A stretch of 9,642 nucleotides of DNA from Chromatiaceae bacterium (GTDB lineage Bacteria > Pseudomonadota > Gammaproteobacteria > Chromatiales > Chromatiaceae): contig JAEHCY010000224.1 in NCBI GenBank assembly GCA_016880695.1, positions 1 to 9,642 of the forward strand, written 5' to 3'. The translations under genes were made by a program, and so were the position numbers. Shown here piece after piece: positions 1 to 8,754 of this stretch (within the stretch, counting starts at the first letter, position 1; the number at the start of each line of letters is the position of its first letter). Under the pieces are notes generated by a model. It saw nothing but the letters and a program-made list of their open reading frames with translations. It was not told the origin of the DNA and did not search any database.

Positions 1-204
1 AGGGCCCAACAGGTTTCCTGGGAAGTACGGCTCCGCGCAACCGCTGATGGTTTCAACCACTCCGCCCGGGTGCGCTTCCGAGGGTTACTGGCCCGGACCT
101 CACCCACGGGGGAGTACCCTTGAGCTCACTGTTCGAGCTGCACCTCAACGCCTGCCCTGGGGCTCCCTGGGGTTTGCGGCACGCCATCCCTGGCGTCAGC
201 ACCC
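1..204. other. Non-coding, hairpin-rich region downstream of iscR
   Basis: No frame here gives a convincing protein; an open frame from 47 continues antisense into iscR and is a shadow. Read on the minus strand (the iscR transcript), the stretch holds several inverted repeats: a perfect 6-bp stem (ACGCCA/TGGCGT, 181-196) just after the iscR stop, an AGCTC/GAGCT hairpin near 122-138, a long-range GGGT(T)ACT/AGTACCC pairing near 90-120, and short hairpins near 48-57 and 10-19. There is also a direct repeat of CCCTGGGG around 153-172. In many proteobacteria iscS follows iscR after a structured spacer, so this could be such a spacer, but iscS is not visible. I compared it by eye with 6S, 4.5S, RNase P, tmRNA and fluoride-riboswitch consensus sequences and found no match. 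Confidence 0.5.
181..196 (-). repeat. Perfect hairpin immediately after iscR
   Basis: Stem ACGCCA/TGGCGT with a 4-nt loop, starting 8 nt past the iscR stop codon. It has no T-run in either direction, so it is not a standard intrinsic terminator. Hairpins of the form GCCAGGGATGGC recur in many gammaproteobacterial genomes. It may be a dispersed palindrome or an mRNA 3'-end stabiliser. Confidence 0.5.
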
Positions 205-669
205 TCATGCGGCTATGCGCTTTTGCTCGATCTGCAGCCCACTAGCATCGATTTCGGGGTGCTCCTTGAGACCCCGCGCCACCAGATCGGCAAGCGAGAT
301 CCTGCTGAGGAAACGGAAGATCTCCTCGCTGAGCTCATCCCAGAGAGTATGCGTCAAACAGCGCTTGCCGTCCCGGCAGTTCTGCTTGCCACCACAACGA
401 GTGAATTCCACCCACTCGTCCACCGCACAGATGATGTCGGCAATCGAGATCTCGTGGGCTTCCTTACCCAGGTAGTATCCGCCGCCCGGACCGCGGATCC
501 CGCGCACAAGCTGCTTATGCCGCAACGCAGCAAACAGTTGCTCCAGGTAGGAGAGCGAGATGCCCTGGTTGTTGGAGATGTCCGCAAGAGTCACCGGCCC
601 ACTCTTCGCGCTCAGGGCCAGATCCAACATTGCGGTGACCGCGTACCTGCCTTTGGTTGACAATCTCAT
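205..669 (-). CDS. iscR: Fe-S cluster assembly transcriptional regulator IscR (Rrf2 family)
   Basis: A 154-aa Rrf2-family winged-helix regulator that binds a [2Fe-2S] cluster. In its known role the holo form represses the isc operon and the apo form controls a second set of promoters. The N-terminal 60 residues form the DNA-binding domain, starting [18 protein letters not shown]. The cluster ligands are all present as C92-X5-C98-X5-C104 followed by H107, in the same positions as in E. coli IscR, so this is IscR rather than NsrR or another Rrf2 member. The ATG is preceded by AAAGG about 9 nt upstream and by a sigma70-like promoter overlapping a type 1 IscR-box match, which points to autorepression. 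The usual partners iscS/iscU are not in the window; the 204 bases after the stop are non-coding, so any isc operon would have to begin beyond the left edge. Confidence 0.95.
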   Translation of the reverse strand: MRLSTKGRYAVTAMLDLALSAKSGPVTLADISNNQGISLSYLEQLFAALRHKQLVRGIRGPGGGYYLGKEAHEISIADIICAVDEWVEFTRCGGKQNCRDGKRCLTHTLWDELSEEIFRFLSRISLADLVARGLKEHPEIDASGLQIEQKRIAA

Positions 670-699
670 GGATGTTTACCTTTATTTTAGAGGGGCCTT

Positions 700-724
700 A
701 AACCCGATAGAAGCAGTCGGAAAT
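700..724 (-). promoter_or_regulatory. Type 1 IscR binding site upstream of iscR
   Basis: A 25-bp imperfect palindrome. Read on the minus strand, its left half carries CCGACT and its right half ATCGGGT, separated by a T/C-rich centre. Aligned by hand with the E. coli type 1 consensus ATASYYGACT-RWWWY-AGTCRRSTAT, 19 of 25 positions agree. It begins next to the predicted -10 and covers the likely transcription start, a position suited to repression of iscR by the holo protein. Confidence 0.65.
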
Positions 725-725
725 A

Positions 726-753
726 AGATTAGGCGTCTGCCGGGAATAGTCAA
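726..753 (-). promoter_or_regulatory. Sigma70-type promoter of iscR
   Basis: On the minus strand, TTGACT (748-753, -35) and TAATCT (726-731, -10) are separated by 16 bp. The predicted start falls near 719, inside the IscR-box match, leaving a leader of about 50 nt. The -35 matches consensus at 5 of 6 positions and the -10 at 4 of 6. Confidence 0.6.
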
Positions 754-780
754 GACCTTTTGTGGGTTTTTTGCGCCGAA

Positions 781-800
781 CCCTGGCTATCAATCCAGGG
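781..800. repeat. Inverted repeat between the DUF1249 gene and iscR
   Basis: CCCTGG/CCAGGG arms (781-786 and 795-800) flank an 8-nt spacer. It lies 30 bases after the DUF1249 stop and about 28 bp upstream of the iscR -35. On the minus strand it is followed by TTCGGCGC and an A-run rather than a T-run, so it is not a canonical terminator. It could still be a weak terminator, an operator or a transcript-end hairpin. Confidence 0.4.
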
Positions 801-829
801 ACGCAGGGAGGCCCGGGTGATATCTGTCG

Positions 830-1342
830 TCAGATCCGAGCCCGCGCCGAGCTCCGATCAGGCGTCCTCGAGGCGATTGATCGCGGATCGACCCAGGCTC
901 GTGCGGGCTCCATCTCCGCCGTGACAGACTCCTGGACAAGGCGGAAACCGTAGCCCTCCGACCGACAGTACTCGAGCCACTTGGAGAGGAACAGGTTGAG
1001 CCGCCACTTTGTCTCCAACATCGAAGGTGGCAACCGCACGAGGGCTTGGGTGAGATCAAACCGAAGACTGATCACTTCTACCTGACGGGCGTCGTAGTAG
1101 ACGCGCAGCCGCGCCGCCGGGTCCGCGATGCGCGCATTCTCGTGGCAGAAATAGTGGGTCAAATGGATCAGGCTAGAATAGGGCGTCTGTTCCAGAACCT
1201 CGAGATGCAGGCCCACCCGACCCCTGAGCCTAGAGCCGTGACTACCCGAGAGGGTTCGCAGATCCGGTGCCAGTCCAATCATTGCCCGATAGTTCTCCTC
1301 ACACAGATCGCTAAGACGCCCGATGGTCGGTCGGTCGCTCAT
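830..1342 (-). CDS. DUF1249 family protein (YqiB-like)
   Basis: A 170-aa protein of unknown function resembling E. coli YqiB (DUF1249). The family landmarks are LCEENYRAM near residues 13-21, the central RVYYDARQVEV at 80-90 (compare RLYHDAMVAEV in YqiB), and NLFLSKWLEYC at 116-126. The predicted protein has no signal peptide or membrane segment, so it is probably cytoplasmic. The frame is open to 1432, but the extra 30 residues are arginine-rich and unlike the family, so I chose the ATG at 1342. A weak AGGCAG lies about 5 nt upstream of it. The C-terminal 25-30 residues (rich in Arg, Ser, Ala and Pro) extend beyond YqiB and look disordered. In E. coli yqiB sits by nudF and cpdA; here it lies alone behind the thioredoxin terminator. 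Confidence 0.85.
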   Translation of the reverse strand: MSDRPTIGRLSDLCEENYRAMIGLAPDLRTLSGSHGSRLRGRVGLHLEVLEQTPYSSLIHLTHYFCHENARIADPAARLRVYYDARQVEVISLRFDLTQALVRLPPSMLETKWRLNLFLSKWLEYCRSEGYGFRLVQESVTAEMEPARAWVDPRSIASRTPDRSSARARI

Positions 1343-1450
1343 GATCTGCCTGAGATCCCAGGAACGAAACACTAGCTCGGTGTTCGCCCGGTTTCGGCGA
1401 CTCGGAGCAACGCCTGTTTCAAGACGGCCCAATCACGCGGCTGGGAATCA

Positions 1451-1481
1451 AACAAAGGAAACGCCGCTGGTGGCGGCGTTT
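1451..1481 (-). terminator. Intrinsic terminator after the thioredoxin gene
   Basis: A perfect 9-bp GC-rich stem (arms 1459-1467 and 1473-1481) with a 5-nt loop. On the minus strand it is followed by a T-rich tail, CCTTTGTTT. It ends the thioredoxin transcript about 35 bases past the stop codon. Confidence 0.85.
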
Positions 1482-1515
1482 GGCGAGAGACGGTGGTGGG
1501 GCTTATTGGCAACAC

Positions 1516-1884
1516 CTAGGCCTTGGCATTTTGCTCTGCGACCTGCCGTCGCACCTCCGCCATGTCCAACTCCTGAGCCTTCCCGATCAACTGGCGGAAA
1601 TGCCCCTCCGGGAGGGCGCCAGGTTGAGCATAGATGATGGTCTGTTCGCGGAAGATCATCAGGGTGGGAATTGAGCGGATTTGAAAGTGCATCGCGATGG
1701 CGCTCTGATCCTCCGTGTTCACCTTGGCGAAGACGATGTCGTCGAAATCCCTTGCCACCTTTTCGAACACCGGCGCAAAGGTACGACAGGGCCCACACCA
1801 AGGCGCCCAGAAGTCCACGATGACGAAATCGTTGTTGGCTACAGCGTCTTCAAAGTTCTCGTTGGTAAGCTCGACTACCGACAT
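1516..1884 (-). CDS. Thioredoxin family protein with short C-terminal extension
   Basis: A 122-aa cytoplasmic thioredoxin-fold protein, a dithiol/disulfide reductant. The active site is VDFWAPWCGPC, with redox cysteines C30 and C33, the buried D24 and W26/W29 seen in thioredoxin 1, and the cis-proline loop SIPT at 71-74. E. coli TrxA is about 109 aa; here about 14 charged residues are added at the C-terminus (EVRRQVAEQNAKA region), probably a helix. The second CXXC-flanking residues differ from TrxA (CGPCRTFAP versus CGPCKMIAP), so it may be a paralogue with its own partners; I give no gene symbol. There is no signal peptide. The ATG has a strong AGGGGA about 8 nt upstream. It has its own terminator and lies behind the adk terminator, so it probably has its own promoter; a TAAGAT at 1918-1923 is a possible -10 without a clear -35. 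Confidence 0.93.
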   Translation of the reverse strand: MSVVELTNENFEDAVANNDFVIVDFWAPWCGPCRTFAPVFEKVARDFDDIVFAKVNTEDQSAIAMHFQIRSIPTLMIFREQTIIYAQPGALPEGHFRQLIGKAQELDMAEVRRQVAEQNAKA

Positions 1885-1959
1885 GGTAAGTCCCCTTTAG
1901 ACCGGCATGATTGTCGAATCTTAATCAGATGGGGGCCAGTGCGCCAGTGAGCGGATTAC

Positions 1960-1988
1960 AAGACAACAAAGCCGGGGGTTACCCGGCT
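1960..1988 (-). terminator. Intrinsic terminator after adk
   Basis: Stem AGCCGGG/CCCGGCT (1970-1976 and 1982-1988) with a 5-nt loop. On the minus strand the T-rich tail TTGTTGTCTT follows. It begins about 21 bases after the adk stop and separates adk from the thioredoxin gene. Confidence 0.85.
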
Positions 1989-2009
1989 CCGCTGTCTTCG
2001 GTGTCTCCG

Positions 2010-2672
<663 letters not shown>

Positions 2673-2753
2673 CTAGGACTCCTCGTCTCGTGATTGTTGT
2701 GAAAGCGTTACAGTTTGCCACAGCGGACCTGGGGCCACCATTCCACAAAATGC

Positions 2754-2765
2754 ATATCGTGATAT
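2754..2765. repeat. Short A/T palindrome upstream of adk
   Basis: ATATC-N2-GATAT, perfect in its 5-bp arms, lies between the htpG stop and adk, about 85 bp upstream of the adk start. It is AT-rich in a GC-rich setting and could be an operator or part of a promoter. Nothing identifies a binding protein, and chance is a live alternative. Confidence 0.3.
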
Positions 2766-2772
2766 AGGACCC

Positions 2773-4695
2773 TTATGGGGACACCTGCGGGCCTGAGTCC
2801 TTCGTCATGAGGCTGAGAATGATCTGGTTCATCCGCTGCACGAACTGGGCGGGATCCTCGAGCTGCCAACCCTCGGCGAGCTGGGCCTGATCGAACAGGA
2901 GTCGGCTGAGATCGGCGAAGCGCTCCCCATCGCCTTCCTGCTCAAGGCGCCGCACCAGGGGATGGTCCAGGTTGACCTCGAGGGTCGGCTTCGCCACGGG
3001 AGCCGCCTGACCCACCGATTTCAGTACCCGGGCGAGGTGGGGGCTCATGTCGTATTCCCCCACCACCAGGCAGGCGGGAGAGTTCACCAGTCGCCGACTG
3101 GGGCGGATCTCTTTGATTCGATCCCCCAGTGCCTCTTGGATGCGCTCCAGCAGCGCTTTGTGCTCAACGGCGGCCTGGGAGTGCTTTTCCTCGTCTTCCT
3201 CATCCGCCATCTTCCCCAGATCCAGGTCACCCTTGGCGATGGACTGGAGGTGCTTGCCCTGGTAGTCGGTCAGGTGCGACACCAGCCACTCATCCACGCG
3301 GTCAGAAAGCAACAGCACCTCGATCCCCTTCTTGCGGAACACCTCAAGCAAGGGACTATGGCGCGCTGCCTCGGCGGTTTCCGCGGTGAGGTAGAAGATC
3401 TTGTCCTGCCCCTCCCGCATGCGAGCGATGTAGGCATCGAGGCTGACGGTCTCCTCCCGACCCTCTTCATGGGTGCTGGAAAACCGAAGCAGGGCAGCGA
3501 TCTTCTCGCGGTTGCCAAAATCCTCGCCGGGCCCTTCCTTGAGCACCCGCCCGAACTCTTGCCAGAAGCGCTTGAACTTGTCTGGCTCGTCCTGGGCCAG
3601 CTTCTCCAGCAGGCCGAGGACGCGTTTGGTATTGGCCTGACGGATGGTGTCGATTTTTCGATTGTGCTGGAGCAGTTCCCGGGAGACGTTCAGCGGCAGA
3701 TCATCGGAATCCACCACCCCGCGCACAAAGCGTAGGTAATGGGGCATGAGCCGATCCACCTCATCCAGGATGAAAACCCGGCGCACGTAGAGCTTCACAC
3801 CATGCTTCTGCTCCCGGTCCCAGAGGTCCCAAGGAGCCCGCTGCGGGATGAAGAGAAGCGCCGTGTATTCGTTGACCCCCTCGACGCGATTGTGGACGTA
3901 GGCGAGCGGATCTTCGAAATCGTGGGCGATGTGCTGGTAGAAGTCGTGGTACTCCTGCTCCTCGACCTCGCTCTTATTGCGCATCCAAAGCGCCGTGCCC
4001 CGGTTAACCTGCTCGAATTCCGCCGCCGCATCCCCCTCTGAGTCGCTCTCCTTGACCATCTCGATGGGAATCGCGACGTGGTCGGAGAACTTGCCGATAA
4101 TGCTGCGCAGACGCCAGGGGTCGAGGAACTCTTTCTCGTCCTCTTTGAGGTGCAAAACGACCTCGGTCCCCCGCGCGGGGCGGTCGATGGTTTCGATCGT
4201 GTAAGCGCCTTCGCCGGTCGATTCCCACTGCACGCCATGTTCCCGGCCCAGACCCGCCCGGCGCGAGCGTACCTTGACCCGGTCGGCGACGATGAAGGCC
4301 GAGTAAAAACCAACCCCAAACTGACCAATCAACCGGCTGTCCCTCGCGGCGTCGCCGGTCAACTGCTCCAGAAACCGGCGGGTGCCCGAACTGGCGATGC
4401 TGCCGATGTGGTCGATGACCTCCTGGCGGCTCATCCCGACGCCGTTATCGCTGACGATGAGGCATCCGGCCTCCCGGTCAAGGGTGACCCGGATGCACAG
4501 ATTGGGCTCGTCCTCATAGAGGGCGTCGTCGGCTAGCGCCTCAAAGCGCAGCTTCTCCGCGGCGTCCGAGGCGTTGGAGATCAGTTCGCGCAGGAAGATC
4601 TCCTTGTTCGAATAGAGCGAGCGAATAACCAGATTCAGAACCTGGCTGACCTCGGCCTGGAATGCCAGGGTTTCCTGGTGTGCTTGGATTGTCAT
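2773..4695 (-). CDS. htpG: Molecular chaperone HtpG (bacterial Hsp90)
   Basis: A 640-aa cytosolic ATP-dependent chaperone acting as a homodimer, working with DnaK in late folding and stress protection. The N-terminal GHKL ATPase domain shows FLRELISNASDA (34-45, with the catalytic Glu), SDNGVGM (82-88, the nucleotide-binding Asp) and GQFGVGFYSAF (124-134). The middle domain carries the conserved NVSRELLQ with the catalytic Arg. The C-terminal dimerisation domain is complete and ends HxxMNQIILSLM. The length fits the family (E. coli 624 aa). The ATG at 4695 has a GGAGG about 10 nt upstream. It is transcribed away from pgm. A perfect sigma32 -35 CTTGAAA (4811-4817) lies upstream but lacks a good -10 at the right spacing, so heat-shock control is plausible but not shown. 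Confidence 0.97.
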   Translation of the reverse strand: MTIQAHQETLAFQAEVSQVLNLVIRSLYSNKEIFLRELISNASDAAEKLRFEALADDALYEDEPNLCIRVTLDREAGCLIVSDNGVGMSRQEVIDHIGSIASSGTRRFLEQLTGDAARDSRLIGQFGVGFYSAFIVADRVKVRSRRAGLGREHGVQWESTGEGAYTIETIDRPARGTEVVLHLKEDEKEFLDPWRLRSIIGKFSDHVAIPIEMVKESDSEGDAAAEFEQVNRGTALWMRNKSEVEEQEYHDFYQHIAHDFEDPLAYVHNRVEGVNEYTALLFIPQRAPWDLWDREQKHGVKLYVRRVFILDEVDRLMPHYLRFVRGVVDSDDLPLNVSRELLQHNRKIDTIRQANTKRVLGLLEKLAQDEPDKFKRFWQEFGRVLKEGPGEDFGNREKIAALLRFSSTHEEGREETVSLDAYIARMREGQDKIFYLTAETAEAARHSPLLEVFRKKGIEVLLLSDRVDEWLVSHLTDYQGKHLQSIAKGDLDLGKMADEEDEEKHSQAAVEHKALLERIQEALGDRIKEIRPSRRLVNSPACLVVGEYDMSPHLARVLKSVGQAAPVAKPTLEVNLDHPLVRRLEQEGDGERFADLSRLLFDQAQLAEGWQLEDPAQFVQRMNQIILSLMTKDSGPQVSP

Positions 4696-4736
4696 GACGT
4701 GGACTACCTCCGGTCAAAAAGAGTCTTTTCAGTACA

Positions 4737-6455
<1,719 letters not shown>

Positions 6456-6477
6456 CCGCCGCACCGGCACCCCGAGC

Positions 6478-7452
6478 ATGCGCATCCTCTGCGGTGACAT
6501 CGGTGGCACCAAGACGCGGCTCGCGATCTGCGAAACCGACACCACCGGGGTCCGCATCGCGCAGCAGCGGGACTATCCGAGTGCCGCCTATGGGAGCCTC
6601 GAGGCCCCGTTGGACGAGTTCCTCGCCGGGGTGGGGGCACCCTGCGACGCCGCCTGTTTCGCCGTCGCCGGACCGGTGCAGGGCCAATGCTGCCAGACCA
6701 CCAACCTGCCCTGGACGGTGGTTGCGGCCGCACTCGCCTCCCATCTCGGCATCGAGCGACTGCGACTCCTCAACGACCTGGAGGCCGCCGCTTGGGGCAT
6801 CGCGGGACTCTCGGAGGCTGACACCTACCGAATTCAGGCGGGCGAGCCCGATCCCCAGGGTAACCGCAGTGTAATCGCCGCCGGTACCGGTCTCGGCGAG
6901 GCGGGCCTCTACTGGGACGGCCAGCGCCACCGCCCATTCGCCTCCGAGGGGGGACACGCGGATTTCGCGCCAGCGGATGAGCGGGAATATCGACTGCTCC
7001 AGTACCTAGCAACCGGCCTCGATCACGTAAGCTGGGAGCGGGTGGTCTCCGGCATGGGCATTGTAAGTATCCATGCGTTCCTGTGCGAATACCGAGGTAG
7101 GGAAGCCCCCCCTACCCTGCGTCAGGAGATGGCGTCGGGAGATCCGGCGGCGGCGATCAGTCGGGCGGCGATCCAGGGTACCTGCCCCCTCTGCCGAGAA
7201 ACCCTCGAGCTTTTCCTGACCCTGTACGGGCGCGAGGCCGGTAACCAGGCCCTCAAGCTCATGGCCACGGGGGGGGTCTTCCTCGCGGGGGGCATCGCAC
7301 CCAAACTGCTCGGCCTGCTACGCGGTCCGACCTTCCTGCAGGCCTTCTGCGCCAAGGGCCGCATGGAACCCCTGATGCGCCGCATGCCGGTTCACCTGGT
7401 CCTCAACGACCGCGTCCCGATCCTCGGGGCCGCCCTGGCGATGAGCGCCTAG
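6478..7452 (+). CDS. glk: Glucokinase
   Basis: A 324-aa cytosolic enzyme, ATP + glucose to glucose-6-phosphate, of the bacterial Glk type (COG0837) rather than the ROK type. It shows the ATP-binding GDIGGTKTRLA at 6-16, the catalytic base D100 in LNDLEAAAWG (the same number as in E. coli Glk), AAGTGLGEAG at 134-143, SEGGHADFAP at 156-165 (glucose contacts), VSWERVVSGMGI, and GGVFLAGGIAPK near the C-terminus. The length matches E. coli Glk (321 aa). The ATG lies 22 bases after the pgm stop without a clear Shine-Dalgarno, which suggests translational coupling. Its product is the substrate of the preceding enzyme, so the pair makes glucose-1-phosphate from free glucose, as expected for glycogen, sucrose or trehalose turnover. 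Confidence 0.96.
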   Translation: MRILCGDIGGTKTRLAICETDTTGVRIAQQRDYPSAAYGSLEAPLDEFLAGVGAPCDAACFAVAGPVQGQCCQTTNLPWTVVAAALASHLGIERLRLLNDLEAAAWGIAGLSEADTYRIQAGEPDPQGNRSVIAAGTGLGEAGLYWDGQRHRPFASEGGHADFAPADEREYRLLQYLATGLDHVSWERVVSGMGIVSIHAFLCEYRGREAPPTLRQEMASGDPAAAISRAAIQGTCPLCRETLELFLTLYGREAGNQALKLMATGGVFLAGGIAPKLLGLLRGPTFLQAFCAKGRMEPLMRRMPVHLVLNDRVPILGAALAMSA

Positions 7453-7497
7453 GGATAAGCGCCGTTCGCCCTTGAGTAGGACCCACAGCGGCCATTT

Positions 7498-7518
7498 CGA
7501 GGCTTGTCCCGAGCCTCG
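7498..7518. repeat. Perfect hairpin of dispersed-repeat type after glk
   Basis: A perfect 7-bp stem CGAGGCT/AGCCTCG with a 7-nt loop, embedded in a TTTCGAGGCTTGTCCCGAGC context with a CGAAGG flank. Short palindromes of this kind (motifs such as TTCGACAAGCTC...GAACGG) occur in many copies between genes in proteobacteria. It lies 46 bases after the glk stop. It has no T-run, so termination falls to the hairpin further on. Confidence 0.45.
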
Positions 7519-7560
7519 CCGAAGGAAACATGCAACCGGCGATGCAGCAATTTGGATCAA

Positions 7561-7600
7561 CCCGCCGGCCATGTGCCACCCCGCTGGCGGGATTGCTTTT
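7561..7600 (+). terminator. Intrinsic terminator after pgm-glk
   Basis: Arms 7561-7569 and 7583-7591 pair over 9 bp (one G-T wobble) around a 13-nt loop, followed by ATTGCTTTT. A second, very short hairpin (GGGT/ACCC, 7605-7615) followed by a T-run at 7616-7621 may act as a backup. Together they separate the pgm-glk unit from the next gene. Confidence 0.7.
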
Positions 7601-7672
7601 GATGGGGTCGAACCCTTTTTTAAAGACTGGAGTGGGGGCCGGTTTCCCTCGGGTCGAAGTTAGGGACGGGGA

Positions 7673-8089
7673 TTGAGCGACTTCTCGCTGTGGGCTTTGT
7701 TTGCCTCCGCCTTTCTCTCCGCCACGTTGTTGCCCGGCGGATCAGAGGTGGGGCTTGTGCTCCTCAACCAGGATCAGGCCTACAGCGGGTCGCTCCTGAT
7801 CAGCGTTGCCACCCTGGGAAACACCCTGGGCGGCATGACCACCTGGCTCATCGGCTACTGGCTTGCGGAGCGCCTTCCCACCCGCGCCCTCGGGCCGGAG
7901 TACCAGCCGGCACTCCGCCGCCTCGGGCGCTGGGGTAGTCCGGCACTGCTATTGTCCTGGTTGCCTATCCTCGGCGACCCGCTGTGCCTGGCCGCCGGCT
8001 GGTTGCGCGTCTCCCCGCGGAGCGCGATCCTGTTCATGGCTGCGGGCAAGGGATTGCGCTACGGGATCGTCCTGTGGCTCACCGATTAG
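7673..8089 (+). CDS. YqaA family membrane protein (DedA/VTT-related)
   Basis: A 138-aa inner-membrane protein resembling E. coli YqaA (COG1238), of the SNARE-associated/VTT (DedA-like) group; members are suspected transporters or lipid flippases, but YqaA itself has no assigned activity. The N-terminus SDFSLWALFASAFLSATLLPGGSE closely matches YqaA (FSLFASSFLSATLLPGNSE), followed by GNTLGGMTTWLIGYW, then LLLSWLPILGDPLCLAAGWLRVS and a final GKGLRYG segment. Three to four hydrophobic segments are predicted, at about 5-25, 41-63, 88-108 and 116-135. Translation starts at a TTG (7673), supported by AGGGACGG just upstream and by alignment of the first residues. It stands alone behind two terminator-like hairpins and is convergent with the DUF3501 gene. 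Confidence 0.9.
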   Translation: MSDFSLWALFASAFLSATLLPGGSEVGLVLLNQDQAYSGSLLISVATLGNTLGGMTTWLIGYWLAERLPTRALGPEYQPALRRLGRWGSPALLLSWLPILGDPLCLAAGWLRVSPRSAILFMAAGKGLRYGIVLWLTD

Positions 8090-8122
8090 GGGGCGGCCCT
8101 GGGCAAGTGCCCTGTCGCTCCC

Positions 8123-8710
8123 TCAATGGGCACGCAGATCCTCCGCCAGGGCATCGCGGACCTCCCTGGGCAGTTCCAGCGCCCGCTGGTAGGCGGGATG
8201 GTCGATTCCGATCCTCACTGGCGCGCCGGCCTGCACGGCCGCGATGAATTCACCAGGCAATTGAAAACGCAGGAAGTGAACAGCGGAGGTCTTCTCGTCG
8301 GTCTCCCGTTCGAGGTCCTCGTCGGCAACGGCAAATACCTTATCCTGGCCTGGCACCTCAACCCAGACCTCGTCCTCGATCGCGATCAGCTCGGCCAACG
8401 CCCGCCGCCGCTCTTCCACGTCCGGAAACTCGAGCATGAAGGTGGCCTTCCAGTTGTTGCCGTCGGGGATCAGGGGATTATAGGCATCGAGCTCGCTCTG
8501 GATTTCCGCAGCCTCGAAGATCCGCTCCACCCGCAGCATCTCCTGCACCTGGTACTGCACGGTGAGCCGATCCTCGAAGTAGAGGGTAGCATTAGGACCC
8601 ACCGCCACCTTCCGGTACCGCTTGTGGGCCAGGACCTTGGCGCGAAACCCGTTACGCACCTCGGCGTATTGCTCAAGACCGAAGAGATCATCACGCGTCA
8701 ACCGATTCAT
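8123..8710 (-). CDS. DUF3501 family protein
   Basis: A 195-aa predicted cytosolic protein of the DUF3501 family, with no assigned function. The family hallmarks are strong: FEDRLTVQYQVQEMLRVERIFE near 46-67, ELDAYNPLIPDGNNWKAT near 73-90, FPDVEERRRAL near 95-105, DEDLERETDEKTSAVHFLRF near 130-150 and IDHPAYQ near the end. There are no cysteines, transmembrane segments or signal peptide, so it does not itself bind a Cys-ligated metal site. I chose the ATG at 8710, 8 nt after AGGAG; a GTG two codons earlier is too close to that site. It lies 44 bases downstream of the CCG-domain Fe-S gene on the same strand, so they are probably co-transcribed. In many proteobacteria this pair is accompanied by a rubrerythrin gene, which would lie beyond the right edge. 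Confidence 0.93.
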   Translation of the reverse strand: MNRLTRDDLFGLEQYAEVRNGFRAKVLAHKRYRKVAVGPNATLYFEDRLTVQYQVQEMLRVERIFEAAEIQSELDAYNPLIPDGNNWKATFMLEFPDVEERRRALAELIAIEDEVWVEVPGQDKVFAVADEDLERETDEKTSAVHFLRFQLPGEFIAAVQAGAPVRIGIDHPAYQRALELPREVRDALAEDLRAH

Positions 8711-8754
8711 GACCACTGCTCCTGTGGGCGTCCCACACTAAGGGCTGAACCGAA

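Noticed and set aside
1..204. 6S RNA, 4.5S RNA, RNase P RNA, tmRNA or fluoride riboswitch
   Set aside because: Short look-alike strings occur (GGTCCGGGCCAGT, CGCTGATGG), but the defining conserved cores and pairings of these RNAs are missing.
47..660. Open plus-strand frames across 47-475 and 223-660
   Set aside because: They are antisense to iscR, whose cysteine ligands and winged-helix sequence are unmistakable; the translations show no family features.
1343..1432. N-terminal extension of the DUF1249 protein to 1432
   Set aside because: Arg-rich, not conserved with YqiB, and probably 5' leader translated by chance.
2962..3735. Long plus-strand open frame opposite htpG
   Set aside because: A GC-driven shadow of a complete, well-conserved HtpG, with no recognisable domain or ribosome site.
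8101..8112. GGGC/GCCC hairpin between yqaA-like and DUF3501 genes as a bidirectional terminator
   Set aside because: The stem is only 4 bp and neither side has a T-run.
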